Assembly (NCBI GenBank): GCA_964657325.1 | Contig: CAZZVE010000007.1 | Location: 1 to 64,000, forward strand | Source: JBBQVS01 sp964657325 | GTDB lineage: Bacteria; Chloroflexota; Ktedonobacteria; Ktedonobacterales; Ktedonobacteraceae | Direction of reading: 5' to 3' | DNA: 64,000 nucleotides | Shown here: positions 27,431-35,816 of the stretch, one piece after another | Layout: each line of letters opens with the position of its first letter | How positions within the stretch are numbered: position 1 is the stretch's first letter | Program-made: the position numbers and the translations under genes | Notes under the pieces: generated by a model | Databases searched by the model: none | Seen by the model: only the letters and a program-made list of their open reading frames with translations | What the model was told of the DNA's origin: nothing

Positions 27431-27616
27431 GCAAAACCTATGGGTTAAATGACATATGTGTCATTATACCCATGGTCTTGCAGATTGCTAATACCATAGT
27501 TTTGCAGAGAATTGCTGGTTTCCCTCATGGAATGAGCTAGCTTTTGCTCTATTCGCCATAGGCTACCTGACAAGAAACTGATAAGTAGGACCATAGTTTT
27601 GCAGAGAAACTTCACA
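27431..27616. repeat. Back-to-back TGTCATTA ends, copy 3
   Basis: GCAAAACCTATGGGTTAAATGACA (27431-27454, written in two parts: GCAAAACCTATGGG and TTAAATGACA) is an inverted, right-end-like copy. After 4 bp (TATG) a left-end copy begins with TGTCATTATACCC (27459), with sites at about 27472 and 27494 and a third CCATAGTTTTGCAGAG site at 27590-27616. The two arms together make an imperfect palindrome of about 28 bp each side. Confidence 0.75.
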
Positions 27617-27693
27617 AATAGTAGTACTACGTCTTCATCGCGCCTTTCTGTACGAGTTTGCTCACGACGGCTTTCCACGTTGTGAAGCTCCTT

Positions 27694-29511
27694 AACGTGA
27701 GTTCGATACTGTTGGCGAACCCTCCATTAAGCGGCTAAAGCGGCAAAACGTGAGGTCCGAGTTTTCGCCCAGGGAGTTCCCGACCGCCATTGCACGAGGC
27801 GAAGGATATTGGTTGCCACCGCTGAAAGAATGTGCTGGAGGTGTGTTTTCTTGAGACCAATGTAACGAGATTTACGTAGACCAGTATTACGAGTCGTTTG
27901 CGAGAAGGTCCCTTCAATCCCCGCTCGTCCATGATATATACTCCTAAATTCCTCCGTTTGTTGACGCACACGAGCTGCCTGCAAGAGTTCATGACGCTCT
28001 TGAGGAAAACGCAGCGTCATGCTTCGTCCTGTCTTTTGTGCATCGGTGCATGTTTCGCGGGCAGGGCACACTTGACAGGTCTGTTTCGGAAAGAAGATTT
28101 GCACGATTGACTCTCCCTTCGTGTCTTGGTTGAGATACCAGGCGCAACTCTGTTGTCCTTGTGGACAGGTAACCTGTTGACGTTGCCAATCAATTTGAAA
28201 CTGCTCCACATCCAGGGCTCCTGGAGTGCGAGCTTGCCAACTCGGATCGACATGAACAGGGCCTATCAAATCAATGTCGTGGGTTTCTCGGCTGTACAAA
28301 ATCCGCTTAGCACTGATATAGCCTGCATCGACGAGGTGTTGTGTGGGAAGGAGCCCTTTCGCCGCTAAATCCTCCTGGATGGGAACAAGAGCATCATGCT
28401 CTTGTTCAATTGCTGGTACCGTTTCGACCTGCGTCATGAGATGGGGAAGATCATCCTCACAGCATTCAGAGAGATGCACTTTGTATCCCATCCACTCGAA
28501 TGATCGCTTTTTGCCATAGCGAACCTCTGGATCATAGGGAGAACGAATCCACTCTCCAACAGGTGGCATCTCCTTTGGGGTTAGGCGAGAGACCTATGCT
28601 TGCTCGCGGCGATATTGTTGCTTCCAGACCTCTGACATGGTTTGGATCGCTGGGAGCTTCTCAAGCCATTCCATGTCTTTCGCTTGCCGGATACGAGCCA
28701 GCAAAAAGAAGCCATCTTCACCAATCGTGGTACTGGGGGCATCACGCTCGCCTTTGTCTTTAGGGAGACGGTAATCTTCCATTCGTTGCCCATACCGATC
28801 AAACCATTCTGGCTTGACCTGCTGCTTCAACCATTCTGGGACGACAGTTGCCAACACATTGAGAGCGGAACGCAATGTTTCTCCGACCAGTTCAAGGGAA
28901 TTGAGGACTTTGACTGCTCCTAGCACATGGGTGGCATCGGTTCGTTGCCGTCCACGAGCACGAAGATAGCCTCGTTGCCGACACAGGTCGAGGAAGGTAT
29001 CCAGCAACTTGTTTTCCAGACTCCCTTGTGAGCCTCCGATCCCGAAATTCTGAGAGCACCGAATAATGAAATCCACCGTCGTTGAGGGGAAGCGAGAGAG
29101 CATATTTCCAGTCAATCCGTGCTCGAATCGCTTCGGCAGCTTGTCGATCACTGAGATTTTCTGCAAACTGCATCACGCCGATGAGAGCAAGACGCCAAGG
29201 CGCAATCGCGGGCTGCCCGACTTCCGCATAGACACTCGCAAAAAGCTCATCATCATAGATGCTTCCCAATTCATCACGCATTTGTAAGTAGACATTGCCT
29301 GACGGAAAGGCTGCCTTTGCAACCAAGACAGTCTCTGGCGGAATCGGAGGAAGACCGCTTCTCTGGAGACTCATCGACTCACTATCCTTTCTCACATCTT
29401 CTTGTTAGAAAAAGCGTGAAATATGCCTTTTTATCTCTTTCACAAGAGACCTTTTTCCCTTTGATTGTATCTTCTCTTTTTAGGGTTCGCCAACAGTATC
29501 GAACTCACGTT
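27694..29511 (-). mobile_element. IS1182-type insertion sequence with 30-bp terminal repeats
   Basis: Perfect 30-bp terminal inverted repeats at 27694-27723 and 29482-29511 (starting AACGTGAGTTCGATACTG), total 1818 bp. The target duplication CCTT is present at 27690-27693 and 29512-29515. The uninterrupted target survives in this window near 21825 (GAAGCCGCTTAGGCTCGAG), so insertion and duplication can be read directly. Confidence 0.9.
27727..29395 (-). pseudogene. IS1182-family transposase, broken
   Basis: The translation begins near MSLQRSGLPPIPPETVLVA (about 29374) and reads DELFASVYAEVGQPAIAPW...DRQAAEAIRARIDWKYALSL, the IS1182 N-terminal domain. A frameshift follows near 29035 (FHYSVLSEFRDR shifts frame); the next part (QRTDATHVLGAVKVLNSLE) carries the first catalytic Asp. 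An in-frame TAG at about 28594 interrupts before PPVGEWIRSPYDPEVRYG. The C-terminal DDE part (VDAGYISAKRIL, CPARETCTDAQKTGR, GRAGIEGTFSQTTRN) is otherwise intact. Two lesions mean it cannot transpose on its own. Confidence 0.9.
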
Positions 29512-29656
29512 CCTTAGACTCGAGACGAGACTCGTTTGTATCCTCATCCTAGAACCCATATCCCAAAGAGCTAGCACACGTTTTCCCCAGTGGTAAAGAG
29601 AGTATGGTGTACTACTACAATAAAGCACACCCTCTTTATCGCCGGGGAAGACTGCT

Positions 29657-30970
29657 TGTGAGCGATGACCGCCCCCTTAATCCACGATTGCAACAGGTGT
29701 TGGAGTTTCCACTCGTGAGTGGCATATTTGGGCGTCGCTCGCGCCGTTTCGGTTTTGGCATGACCATACCGAGTGGACCCCTTGCGTATACTTCACAGCA
29801 CGAACCGCTTCCCCTCTGTGAGCTTGAACGGGTACTGTTACTTGCGGCAGGTACGGGAGTCACTGGCTGGAACTTCGGCATTCCTTTAACGGTCAATCGG
29901 ATCGATGCACTCAGCAACTACAGTTTACGTATGACCTGGCGCACGCTTCCTTCGGCTGCCACCATTGGAGCGAGTGAATTGTTTTTTACCGATGACTCGG
30001 GTATCTACGCGACGCGCACACGCGCTATTCCATCGGAACGACTCAGCGAATTGACAGGCGGACAGGACGATGTGGCCCGTATGCTCGCGCATACACGAGC
30101 CGCGACGGTGCAATTACGCAAGGAACGTCTCTTCCTTCCTAGAGAAACTCCTCATTATGACGAGCACACCCTCTGGGATGGCAATCAGCCCGGTACGACC
30201 CTCTTTCTGCCGATAGGCGATGTGGGTCAGCAACTCTTCGCGCTTTTGGCGATGTATGTCTCCAATGGCTACACCCTCTACGATGATTACAAGAACTGCT
30301 TAGGTGGCGAGCTCGACCCCTTTGTTCGGAGGGGGTTATTCAAGATACGCCACAGTTGCGTTTTTCACTCTCCCACATTGAACAGGCGGCATACGCAACG
30401 GTCGCGATGGATCTTGCATCAATCGGGCAAAACATTGTGCTGATGATGCAGGCGATTGGGTCAGGCGGATGGATGTACTCTGCTATCTTCCCCTATAGCG
30501 CGTTGGGAGACTTTGCGCGTGAGGGGATCGCTGGGCCTGGTTTTTGCTTTGCGCAGAGGGAAGAGTGGACGATGCCCAACCCAGTCGGGCTTGATGGCTA
30601 TTTACGAATCGCTCTGCTCGACGTATGTCCCGGACATACTATGAGGCAGCACGCAAGCTGGCAGAACTCAAGTTTGGTGCAGGTGGAACCTATGATGCGT
30701 CAACGGGTGGGCCATTTCGGGAGAGTCGCGAGATATAAGCCACCACTCAACCGTATACGCAGGCGCAGATTGATTTGTATCGGTGAGATGGCGCAGCACA
30801 TTTACAGTACCTACGGGCGCATACCCGTACGCTTCCCGGCTATTCTTTTACGCATCTATGCGCAAGTACATCACCCTGAGCAGGCATTTTATGATCAGTT
30901 CTTCGGTCCTGAGGCGTATCTCGACACTCATGCAGAACACATGCAGCACTTGCATTTCGAGCAGTCTTGA
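29657..30970 (+). pseudogene. Nitroreductase-like gene, frameshifted second copy
   Basis: A close duplicate of 21961-23271, starting with GTG at 29657 (VSDDRPLNPRLQQVLEFPL). The first 220 codons are intact. A frameshift near 30330 is followed by sequence readable in another frame (RFSLSHIEQAAYATVAMDL), and a further shift around 30600-30775 scrambles the YESLCPPYV region before reading resumes (GEMAQHIYSTYGRIP). The upstream leader hairpin is retained, but the shared upstream region is split by the IS1182 copy. Confidence 0.9.
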
Positions 30971-30999
30971 ACATGTGCCGTCTGCACATCCTCTAGCCT

Positions 31000-31500
31000 C
31001 CTGAAAAAGAGAGCTTTCGTGAGACGGGATAATGATGAACGGCTATGTCAGAGCCTAGAACACCGAGGTTCGCAGGAATAGGTAGATGTACGCTCCTCGA
31101 TGTCATGCTCCGTCTTACGGGGTGGTGCTCATCACTAGTTGTAGGGACGCGGGTCTTGCATGCAAGACCCGTCGGCGTTCTGTAAGTAACATCGTTTTTC
31201 CTAGGATGTGGCGTGGGCGCAGATAGCTGCGTATTTCCCTTAGACTCTGATGTAGGTCTCATCCATGCATCCAGTACAGTGAGCTTGCCGATTGGCCTAC
31301 CCAGCTGTAGCGGGGAGTGGCATCTCTCTCCGGTTGAAAATAACCCAAAAAGGCGAGGCTCAAGAAACCGGCGCGAACTCCAGCTTTCGGCAACCGGAGC
31401 CCCGGGGACCTTTGCAGGGAGGGGTGCTTCTCCGCTGATGTACGTCGATACAGCCCTGCCCAATCTTCCACCCTCTCAGAAAGAGGGGCGTGTGGAGGTG
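31000..31500 (+). other. Structured non-coding stretch at the island's left edge; possible group II intron 5' remnant
   Basis: No convincing reading frame. The sequence is dense in short stems, including a 22-bp perfect palindrome at 31150-31171 (CGGGTCTTGCA plus its complement). GTGAGACGGGATAATGATGA at 31019 and the run of stems that follows recall domain I of a bacterial group II intron, but no reverse transcriptase and no domain V were found. The base composition becomes GC-richer from here on. Confidence 0.25.
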
Positions 31501-31779
31501 TCAGTTCTCATTCCTCGCTGGATACACGTCGGTGTCCTCTGCGACCTTCTTCGGTTTCTTCTCCTCTGGAGTCATCCCCGTCGGCACGTCCTCGATCAAC
31601 TCGGTGACGGGGACGCCCAGTACCTCGGCGAGTTTGTCCAGCGTGTTCAGCGACGCATTGTGTCGTGGGTCGTGCCAGATGGCCTGGATGGTCTTGAGAT
31701 TGATGTCGGCCGCCCTCTGCAGTCGAGCCATGGTGAAGCCCCTGGCCTGGGCGACCTCTTTTACGCGCAAGCGTCTCAT
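31501..31779 (-). CDS. XRE-family transcriptional regulator
   Basis: A 92-residue protein whose first 60 residues are a Cro/C1-type helix-turn-helix: LRVKEVAQARGFTMARLQRA, then INLKTIQAIWHDP as recognition helix, and LNTLDKLAEVLGVPVTELIE. A charged tail follows. It is divergent from a short plus-strand operon, and a 14-bp palindrome overlapping a near-consensus promoter lies between them, the arrangement of a phage-like repressor controlling its own island. A small hairpin (CCCTCT/AGAGGG, about 31471-31487) past its stop may be a terminator. Confidence 0.85.
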   Translation of the reverse strand: MRRLRVKEVAQARGFTMARLQRAADINLKTIQAIWHDPRHNASLNTLDKLAEVLGVPVTELIEDVPTGMTPEEKKPKKVAEDTDVYPARNEN

Positions 31780-31832
31780 GGTGCTCCTTTTCCTTCACTC
31801 TTCGATGCACACATCATACCCGACTTACCCAC

Positions 31833-31887
31833 TTGACACAATCCCACTGTAATGGTATACATTACAGTGGGATCCATTATAGTGGGT
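31833..31887 (+). promoter_or_regulatory. Promoter overlapped by a palindromic operator
   Basis: TTGACA (31833-31838), 17-bp spacer, TATACA (31856-31861). A perfect 14-bp inverted repeat (ATCCCACTGTAATG at 31841-31854, complement at 31860-31873) covers the spacer and -10 box, and a third similar half-site (CATTATAGTGGG) follows at 31875-31886. Bound protein would block the promoter; the adjacent XRE protein is the obvious candidate. Confidence 0.7.
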
Positions 31888-31938
31888 AATATTTTAGGCG
31901 TGATACCTCCGTACCGGAGGTCACGAAGGAGGCAGACT

Positions 31939-32151
31939 ATGAGCGAGGTTGCCAGACTGCGCGAGCAGATCGAACGGGAATGTGAGGCCATGCGGCTGGC
32001 CCTTTCAGGGTACGCCGTCGTTGCGTCCCACAAGTTCATTGAGCAGAAGTACAACGCTTTGGGCAAGCATCAGGAGGATCTCGAGCAACTCGTGGGAACA
32101 GAGGAAGCTAATCGCATGGTCGTCGAGACCTACGCGAAGGTGGTGGGTTAG
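31939..32151 (+). CDS. Hypothetical small helical protein
   Basis: A 70-residue, probably all-helical protein with a heptad-like first half (MSEVARLREQIERECEAMR) and a conserved-looking FIEQKYNALGKHQEDLEQLVG. Family not recognised; similar short proteins are often encoded in mobile islands of this phylum. GGAGG lies 7-8 bp before the ATG. It is the first gene after the repressed promoter and its stop abuts the GTG start of the next gene, so both are one transcript and probably coupled in translation. Confidence 0.6.
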   Translation: MSEVARLREQIERECEAMRLALSGYAVVASHKFIEQKYNALGKHQEDLEQLVGTEEANRMVVETYAKVVG

Positions 32152-32400
32152 GTGCCCTACGTCGGCGAAGAGGGGAAACTGACGCTGAGAGAGATCGAGC
32201 GGAAGCATCATTTGAGTACGCTCGCCGTCGCCGCCATCGCGTGTGTTGAGCCGAGCCTGGTGTACAGGATGGAACAGGGAGGCGCCCTTTCGCACAGGCA
32301 GGTTGAGCGGATACTGGGAGGGCTCTCGCAGGTCACAAGCCAGCACTACACCTTGGAGACCGTCGGGGGGTACTGGGTGCAGCAAGAGGAGGGTTTATGA
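32152..32400 (+). CDS. Small HTH protein (XRE-like)
   Basis: An 82-residue protein starting with GTG directly after the stop of the preceding gene. LTLREIERKHHLSTLAVAAI and VEPSLVYRMEQGGALSHRQ read as an XRE-type helix-turn-helix (the family's typical positive-control and recognition helices), followed by VERILGGLSQVTSQHYTLE. It has no ligand domain. It is probably a regulator of the island together with the divergent XRE repressor. Confidence 0.6.
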   Translation: MPYVGEEGKLTLREIERKHHLSTLAVAAIACVEPSLVYRMEQGGALSHRQVERILGGLSQVTSQHYTLETVGGYWVQQEEGL

Positions 32401-32837
32401 ACTAGAGCTGTCCTTCGCGCCGCGAACCCGCTAAGTGGTGCTCCCCGAGTCTGCTGACTGTTCGACCACGATCGCCGCAGGGGTGGAACGATGATCCCTT
32501 CCGTGTAACAACTTCCCCTGGACGTCTCCCGCTCGTATCGCGTGCCCGTGTTTTCACGCGCCTCGTGCGGTCATCGGTCGCTGCGAGCGGGAGGTACGGC
32601 GACAATTGGAGTGGGCGGCGTCTTGAAGGGGCTATGTTGCTGATAGGGATTATAATGCGGCCAATGTACTGGTAGCTACAGCAGAACAGTACGAATGAGT
32701 ACCATGAGTTACACGGGATTTCAAGCTTGTGGAGTAGAACGCTCTGACGGTCTCGAAAGAGGTCGTGAAACGTCCTACGATGAAGCAAGAACCGCAAAGT
32801 GGACAAATGTCCATAGAACGGATAACGGAGATATTTG
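32401..32837. other. Intergenic region without a supported gene
   Basis: 437 bp. A minus-strand open frame across part of it has no family resemblance or ribosome site. An isolated TATAAT at 32651 has no well-spaced -35 box. Nothing else was recognised. Confidence 0.5.
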
Positions 32838-33635
32838 ATGGACAAGCAGTCGCGGCGGGTTGCTAATTGCGGACTCGCCCCACCCTCGCCCACCAACGAG
32901 CGGGTGATCTGGTTGCGCGAACAACTCCTCGTATGGTGCGAGGAGTGTGCGCGCTCCTTCCTCTGGCGTGATGCGGGCAGGAGTGCCTACGAGGTCGTCG
33001 TGGCGGAAATTCTGCTGCAGCGCACGACCGCGAGTGCCGTCGCCCGGGCGTATGCACCGTTCCTGGACCGTTATCCCTCATGGTCCTCGCTGGGGAGGGC
33101 GACGCCGGGGGAACTACGGGAGGCCCTCAGACCCCTGGGCCTCTGGCGGCAGAAGGCGGACGTACTGCTGTCCCTCGCGCATTCCGTCGAAGAGGGAGGC
33201 GGTGCGTTCCCGGCTTCGCGTCGCGAGTTAGAGCGGCTCAAGGGCATCGGTACGTACACCGCCAGCGCGGTGATGGCTGTGGTCTACGGTGAGGCGGAGC
33301 CGCTCGTCGACGTGAACACCGTGCGGGTTCTGGGCAGGTTCTTCGGCTTCCAGCCTCTTCCCGGGGTCGGTGACTCGCACCTGCACTCGCTCGCCCGTTG
33401 CCTGACGGTCGGTGAGAAGAGCCTGTCCGTCAGCTGGGCCGTCCTCGACTTCGGCGCTCTCATCTGTCGTGCCCGCCGTCCGCTCTGTCAATCGTGCCCG
33501 CTGGGCGAGTGCTGCGCCTCTTTTGCGAGTTCATCGTCACTTGATCACGCTGATTTCCCCTTTCGCGGCTACCCGCGAGAACAGAAGCAAGAGACGGCGT
33601 CGAGCGCGGAGCCAGTCGCGAGGAAGGAGAAGTAA
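32838..33635 (+). CDS. HhH-GPD DNA glycosylase with FeS cluster (MIG/MutY-like)
   Basis: A 265-residue base-excision glycosylase. Residues 35-75 contain FLWRDAGRSAYEVVVAEILLQRTTA, with the conserved Glu; the helix-hairpin-helix is LKGIGTYTASAVMA with the catalytic Asp in VDVNTVRVLGR. The [4Fe-4S] cluster fits C-x6-C-x2-C-x5-C (CRARRPLCQSCPLGECC). EILLQRTTA and the LDFGALICRARRPLC end resemble the thymine-DNA glycosylase MIG more than MutY, and the MutY C-terminal NUDIX-like domain is missing. It could repair T:G mismatches from deaminated 5-methylcytosine. GGAG lies 10 bp before the ATG. Confidence 0.8.
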   Translation: MDKQSRRVANCGLAPPSPTNERVIWLREQLLVWCEECARSFLWRDAGRSAYEVVVAEILLQRTTASAVARAYAPFLDRYPSWSSLGRATPGELREALRPLGLWRQKADVLLSLAHSVEEGGGAFPASRRELERLKGIGTYTASAVMAVVYGEAEPLVDVNTVRVLGRFFGFQPLPGVGDSHLHSLARCLTVGEKSLSVSWAVLDFGALICRARRPLCQSCPLGECCASFASSSSLDHADFPFRGYPREQKQETASSAEPVARKEK

Positions 33636-33666
33636 ACAGTTGACAAAAAGGCACTTGATTGTGTGC

Positions 33667-33689
33667 GAATGTGTGCGCTGTTCACACAT
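33667..33689. repeat. Palindromic direct repeat, copy 1
   Basis: GAATGTGTGCGCTGTTCACA CAT: TGTGTG and CACACA arms around a 7-bp centre. The same 23-bp unit recurs at 33992-34014 with compensating changes in both arms. Both lie in the 643-bp gap before radC, which holds no supported gene. Confidence 0.6.
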
Positions 33690-33991
33690 CAGCGTGTAGC
33701 GAACGCTGTACAAGCCGGGTGACTCAGCGCCCGTAATCCAACACGCGGAACTGTTCAAAGGCCGCATCACGCAGCCACTTTTCTCGCTTCATACGGTACC
33801 TGTGAAGCGGTTTCTTGCCCAGTTAGGTCCATACGTCGAGCAATCGGCGCGATGTACCGTAAAGTCTTTCTTCATTGTAGTGGCATTGAGCCACATGAAA
33901 AGAGATGATACGAGAATGCGTATGTTTGAACGCATACAAGAGAGCAGGATGCTTGGCAGATGACGAAAGAACACTCCGATGTGAGCGAGTG

Positions 33992-34014
33992 GAATGTGCG
34001 CGCAGTTCGCACAT
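33992..34014. repeat. Palindromic direct repeat, copy 2
   Basis: GAATGTGCGCGCAGTTCGCA CAT: arms TGTGCG and CGCACA. Differs from copy 1 at a few positions, which keep the pairing. Candidate protein-binding or replication/transfer site of the island. Confidence 0.6.
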
Positions 34015-34278
34015 GCATCGGCGAGTGGTGAACGTCGTGGTAGCCGGCAGATGTCACAGTCGTAGTCGCGTATTGCGGAACGGTATACCGCCCGGTGAAG
34101 CGGCACCAAGAACGTTCCTTTCCGCTTTGGGGAACTTCTAGTACCAAGTTCCCTTCCCCGGCTAGGGGCGCACACTACCTCGGTAGTGCGATGTGCCGCA
34201 CACAGAAACAAGGCGGTAAGGCCGTTGAAGAGGAATGAGCAGTCAGCACGTTTAAACACGTTTTGAAAGGCAGTAGCA

Positions 34279-35019
34279 ATGGCGAACGCGAACGGGGGAG
34301 GAGACGACGGTACCACCGCGAAGAAGAAGCTGGAATACCACCCGACGGTGCGCGCTCTCCCCATAGGCGAGCAACCCCGCCAACGCCTCAGACACGCGGG
34401 TCCGGAGGCCCTCTCGGCAGCGGAACTGCTCGCCATCGCTCTGCGCACGGGTACCAGGCAGGACAATGCCATCGAGCTGGCGGGCAAGCTCCTCGCGAAA
34501 TACGGTGGGCTGGGTGGCCTCGTGCGCGCGGACTTCGGCGAGCTGTGCTCGGAGTACGGGATGGGGGAGGCGAAGACCGCGCAACTCAAGGCAGCGCTCG
34601 AGGTCGGGCGGCGGCTGGGCACGCTGCACCCCGAGAACAGGTACCGCGTTCGTTCGTCCACCGACGCGGCGAACCTGGTGATGGTCGAGATGGCCTATCT
34701 CGACCATGAGGAACTGCGCATCCTGCTGCTCAACTCCAAGAACCAGGTCGTCGGTAACATCTGTCGCTACCGTGGCACTGTGAATAACGCGGTGCTGCGC
34801 GTGGCGGAGATCTTTCGGCCTGCCATCACGAGCAACTGCCCCGGCATCATCGTCTGTCACAACCACCCCAGCGGGGACCCGGCTCCCTCGCAGGACGACG
34901 TCGAGGTCACGGAGCAACTGATCGAGGCGGGTCGCCTCCTCGAGATCGAACTACTCGACCACATCGTCATCGGCGCGGGTCGCTTTGTCAGCCTGAAGGA
35001 GCAGTTGAAGTGGACATGA
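34279..35019 (+). CDS. radC: RadC/YsxA-family JAB-domain protein
   Basis: A 246-residue RadC. The N-terminal helix-hairpin-helix part (residues 20-100: RHAGPEALSAAELLAIALR, GMGEAKTAQLKAALEVGRR) is followed by a JAB/MPN metal domain with the JAMM motif complete (ICHNHPSG-type VCHNHPSGDPAPSQDD) and upstream Glu. RadC is commonly encoded in genomic islands, prophages and conjugative elements; its biochemical role is unsettled despite its historical DNA-repair name. Length is normal. A weak ribosome site precedes it. Its presence supports the view that 31-37 kb is an integrated element. Confidence 0.9.
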   Translation: MANANGGGDDGTTAKKKLEYHPTVRALPIGEQPRQRLRHAGPEALSAAELLAIALRTGTRQDNAIELAGKLLAKYGGLGGLVRADFGELCSEYGMGEAKTAQLKAALEVGRRLGTLHPENRYRVRSSTDAANLVMVEMAYLDHEELRILLLNSKNQVVGNICRYRGTVNNAVLRVAEIFRPAITSNCPGIIVCHNHPSGDPAPSQDDVEVTEQLIEAGRLLEIELLDHIVIGAGRFVSLKEQLKWT

Positions 35020-35176
35020 GCCGCACGAGTACTCGCGTCGGCCCGTATTCTGTGGCGTAACGTTCTGCAACAGGGCCCATGGGACGGAGGGAAAGGAGAC
35101 GCTTCCTTTTTCGAGTGGCCTTGTGAGAAGATGATTGCAGTAAGCCGAACAGCGTTCTCGCTTGGAAGGAGAAAAA

Positions 35177-35677
35177 ATGGGACAATTCACAGAAGACAAC
35201 CTGCAGCGAATCATGATCAATCCGTTCTACGCTATCACCGTCTCGTCCCCGTTGACCGCGGGGCACAGACCGCCCATGAGCGAGGAAGAGTGGGTGCAGG
35301 TGAATGCGCTGCTGATACGAGACATGGGAGCTGAGATGTGGCTCGGGCAACTGCTAGCTGAGCTGGAAGGAAAGGTCACTCCTGCAGATGAACGCGTGAA
35401 TCCCTATCAGGCCATCGAGATCGACCCGCTGTTCGCCACCGAGCATCCTCCCATTCTCGAAAGAGCCATGTGGATCGAGGTGAACGCCATGCAGATACGG
35501 AGTATGGGTGTGCAGGGATGGCTCAAGCAATTGCTGGATGTGCTCGACGGCGACATCGTGACGGCGCAAGAGGTCGGCTTCACCGCGCCGACTGGCACAT
35601 TCGGCTACGACGCGCCCGGCAGGTCTCAGCAGCGGCGGTGGGGAAAAAAGAAACGAAAAAATGGGCATCGCAAGTAA
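35177..35677 (+). CDS. Hypothetical protein with two tandem ~55-residue repeats
   Basis: A 166-residue protein built of two copies of one unit: NPFYAITVSSP...EEWVQVNALLIRDMGAEMWL (residues 16-70) and NPYQAIEIDP...MWIEVNAMQIRSMGVQGWL (76-130), each closing with LL..LEG or LLDVLDG. A basic tail (RRWGKKKRKNGHRK) suggests nucleic-acid contact. No known family. GGAGA lies about 8 bp before ATG 35177. It is one of several island genes separated by 100-150 bp. Confidence 0.65.
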   Translation: MGQFTEDNLQRIMINPFYAITVSSPLTAGHRPPMSEEEWVQVNALLIRDMGAEMWLGQLLAELEGKVTPADERVNPYQAIEIDPLFATEHPPILERAMWIEVNAMQIRSMGVQGWLKQLLDVLDGDIVTAQEVGFTAPTGTFGYDAPGRSQQRRWGKKKRKNGHRK

Positions 35678-35816
35678 GATTCGAGTGCAGGTGCCGTGTC
35701 GCGTAGTGTGAGCCCTCGGAACGGCCCTCGGTAAGGGGGCGAACAAACGCGGACGCGACGGGCACGCCCAACACATTTTCACCGCGTGGATACCGGATAG
35801 CGATCAGGAGCAAGAC

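Noticed and set aside
31833..31887. TATAAT on the minus strand at 31881-31876 as promoter of the XRE gene
   Set aside because: No -35 box at proper distance; the plus-strand promoter is much better.
32402..32896. Open frame of 164 codons on the minus strand
   Set aside because: It lies in a gap and over the glycosylase start, has no ribosome site or family resemblance, and reads like non-coding GC-rich DNA.
33720..33960. Possible coding fragment starting LYKPGDSAPV
   Set aside because: Short, no ribosome site, frame soon loses protein character, and it lies between the palindromic repeats.
33789..34917. Long minus-strand frames opposite radC (290 and 221 codons)
   Set aside because: They are antisense to a clear RadC gene and arise from its GC-rich third positions.
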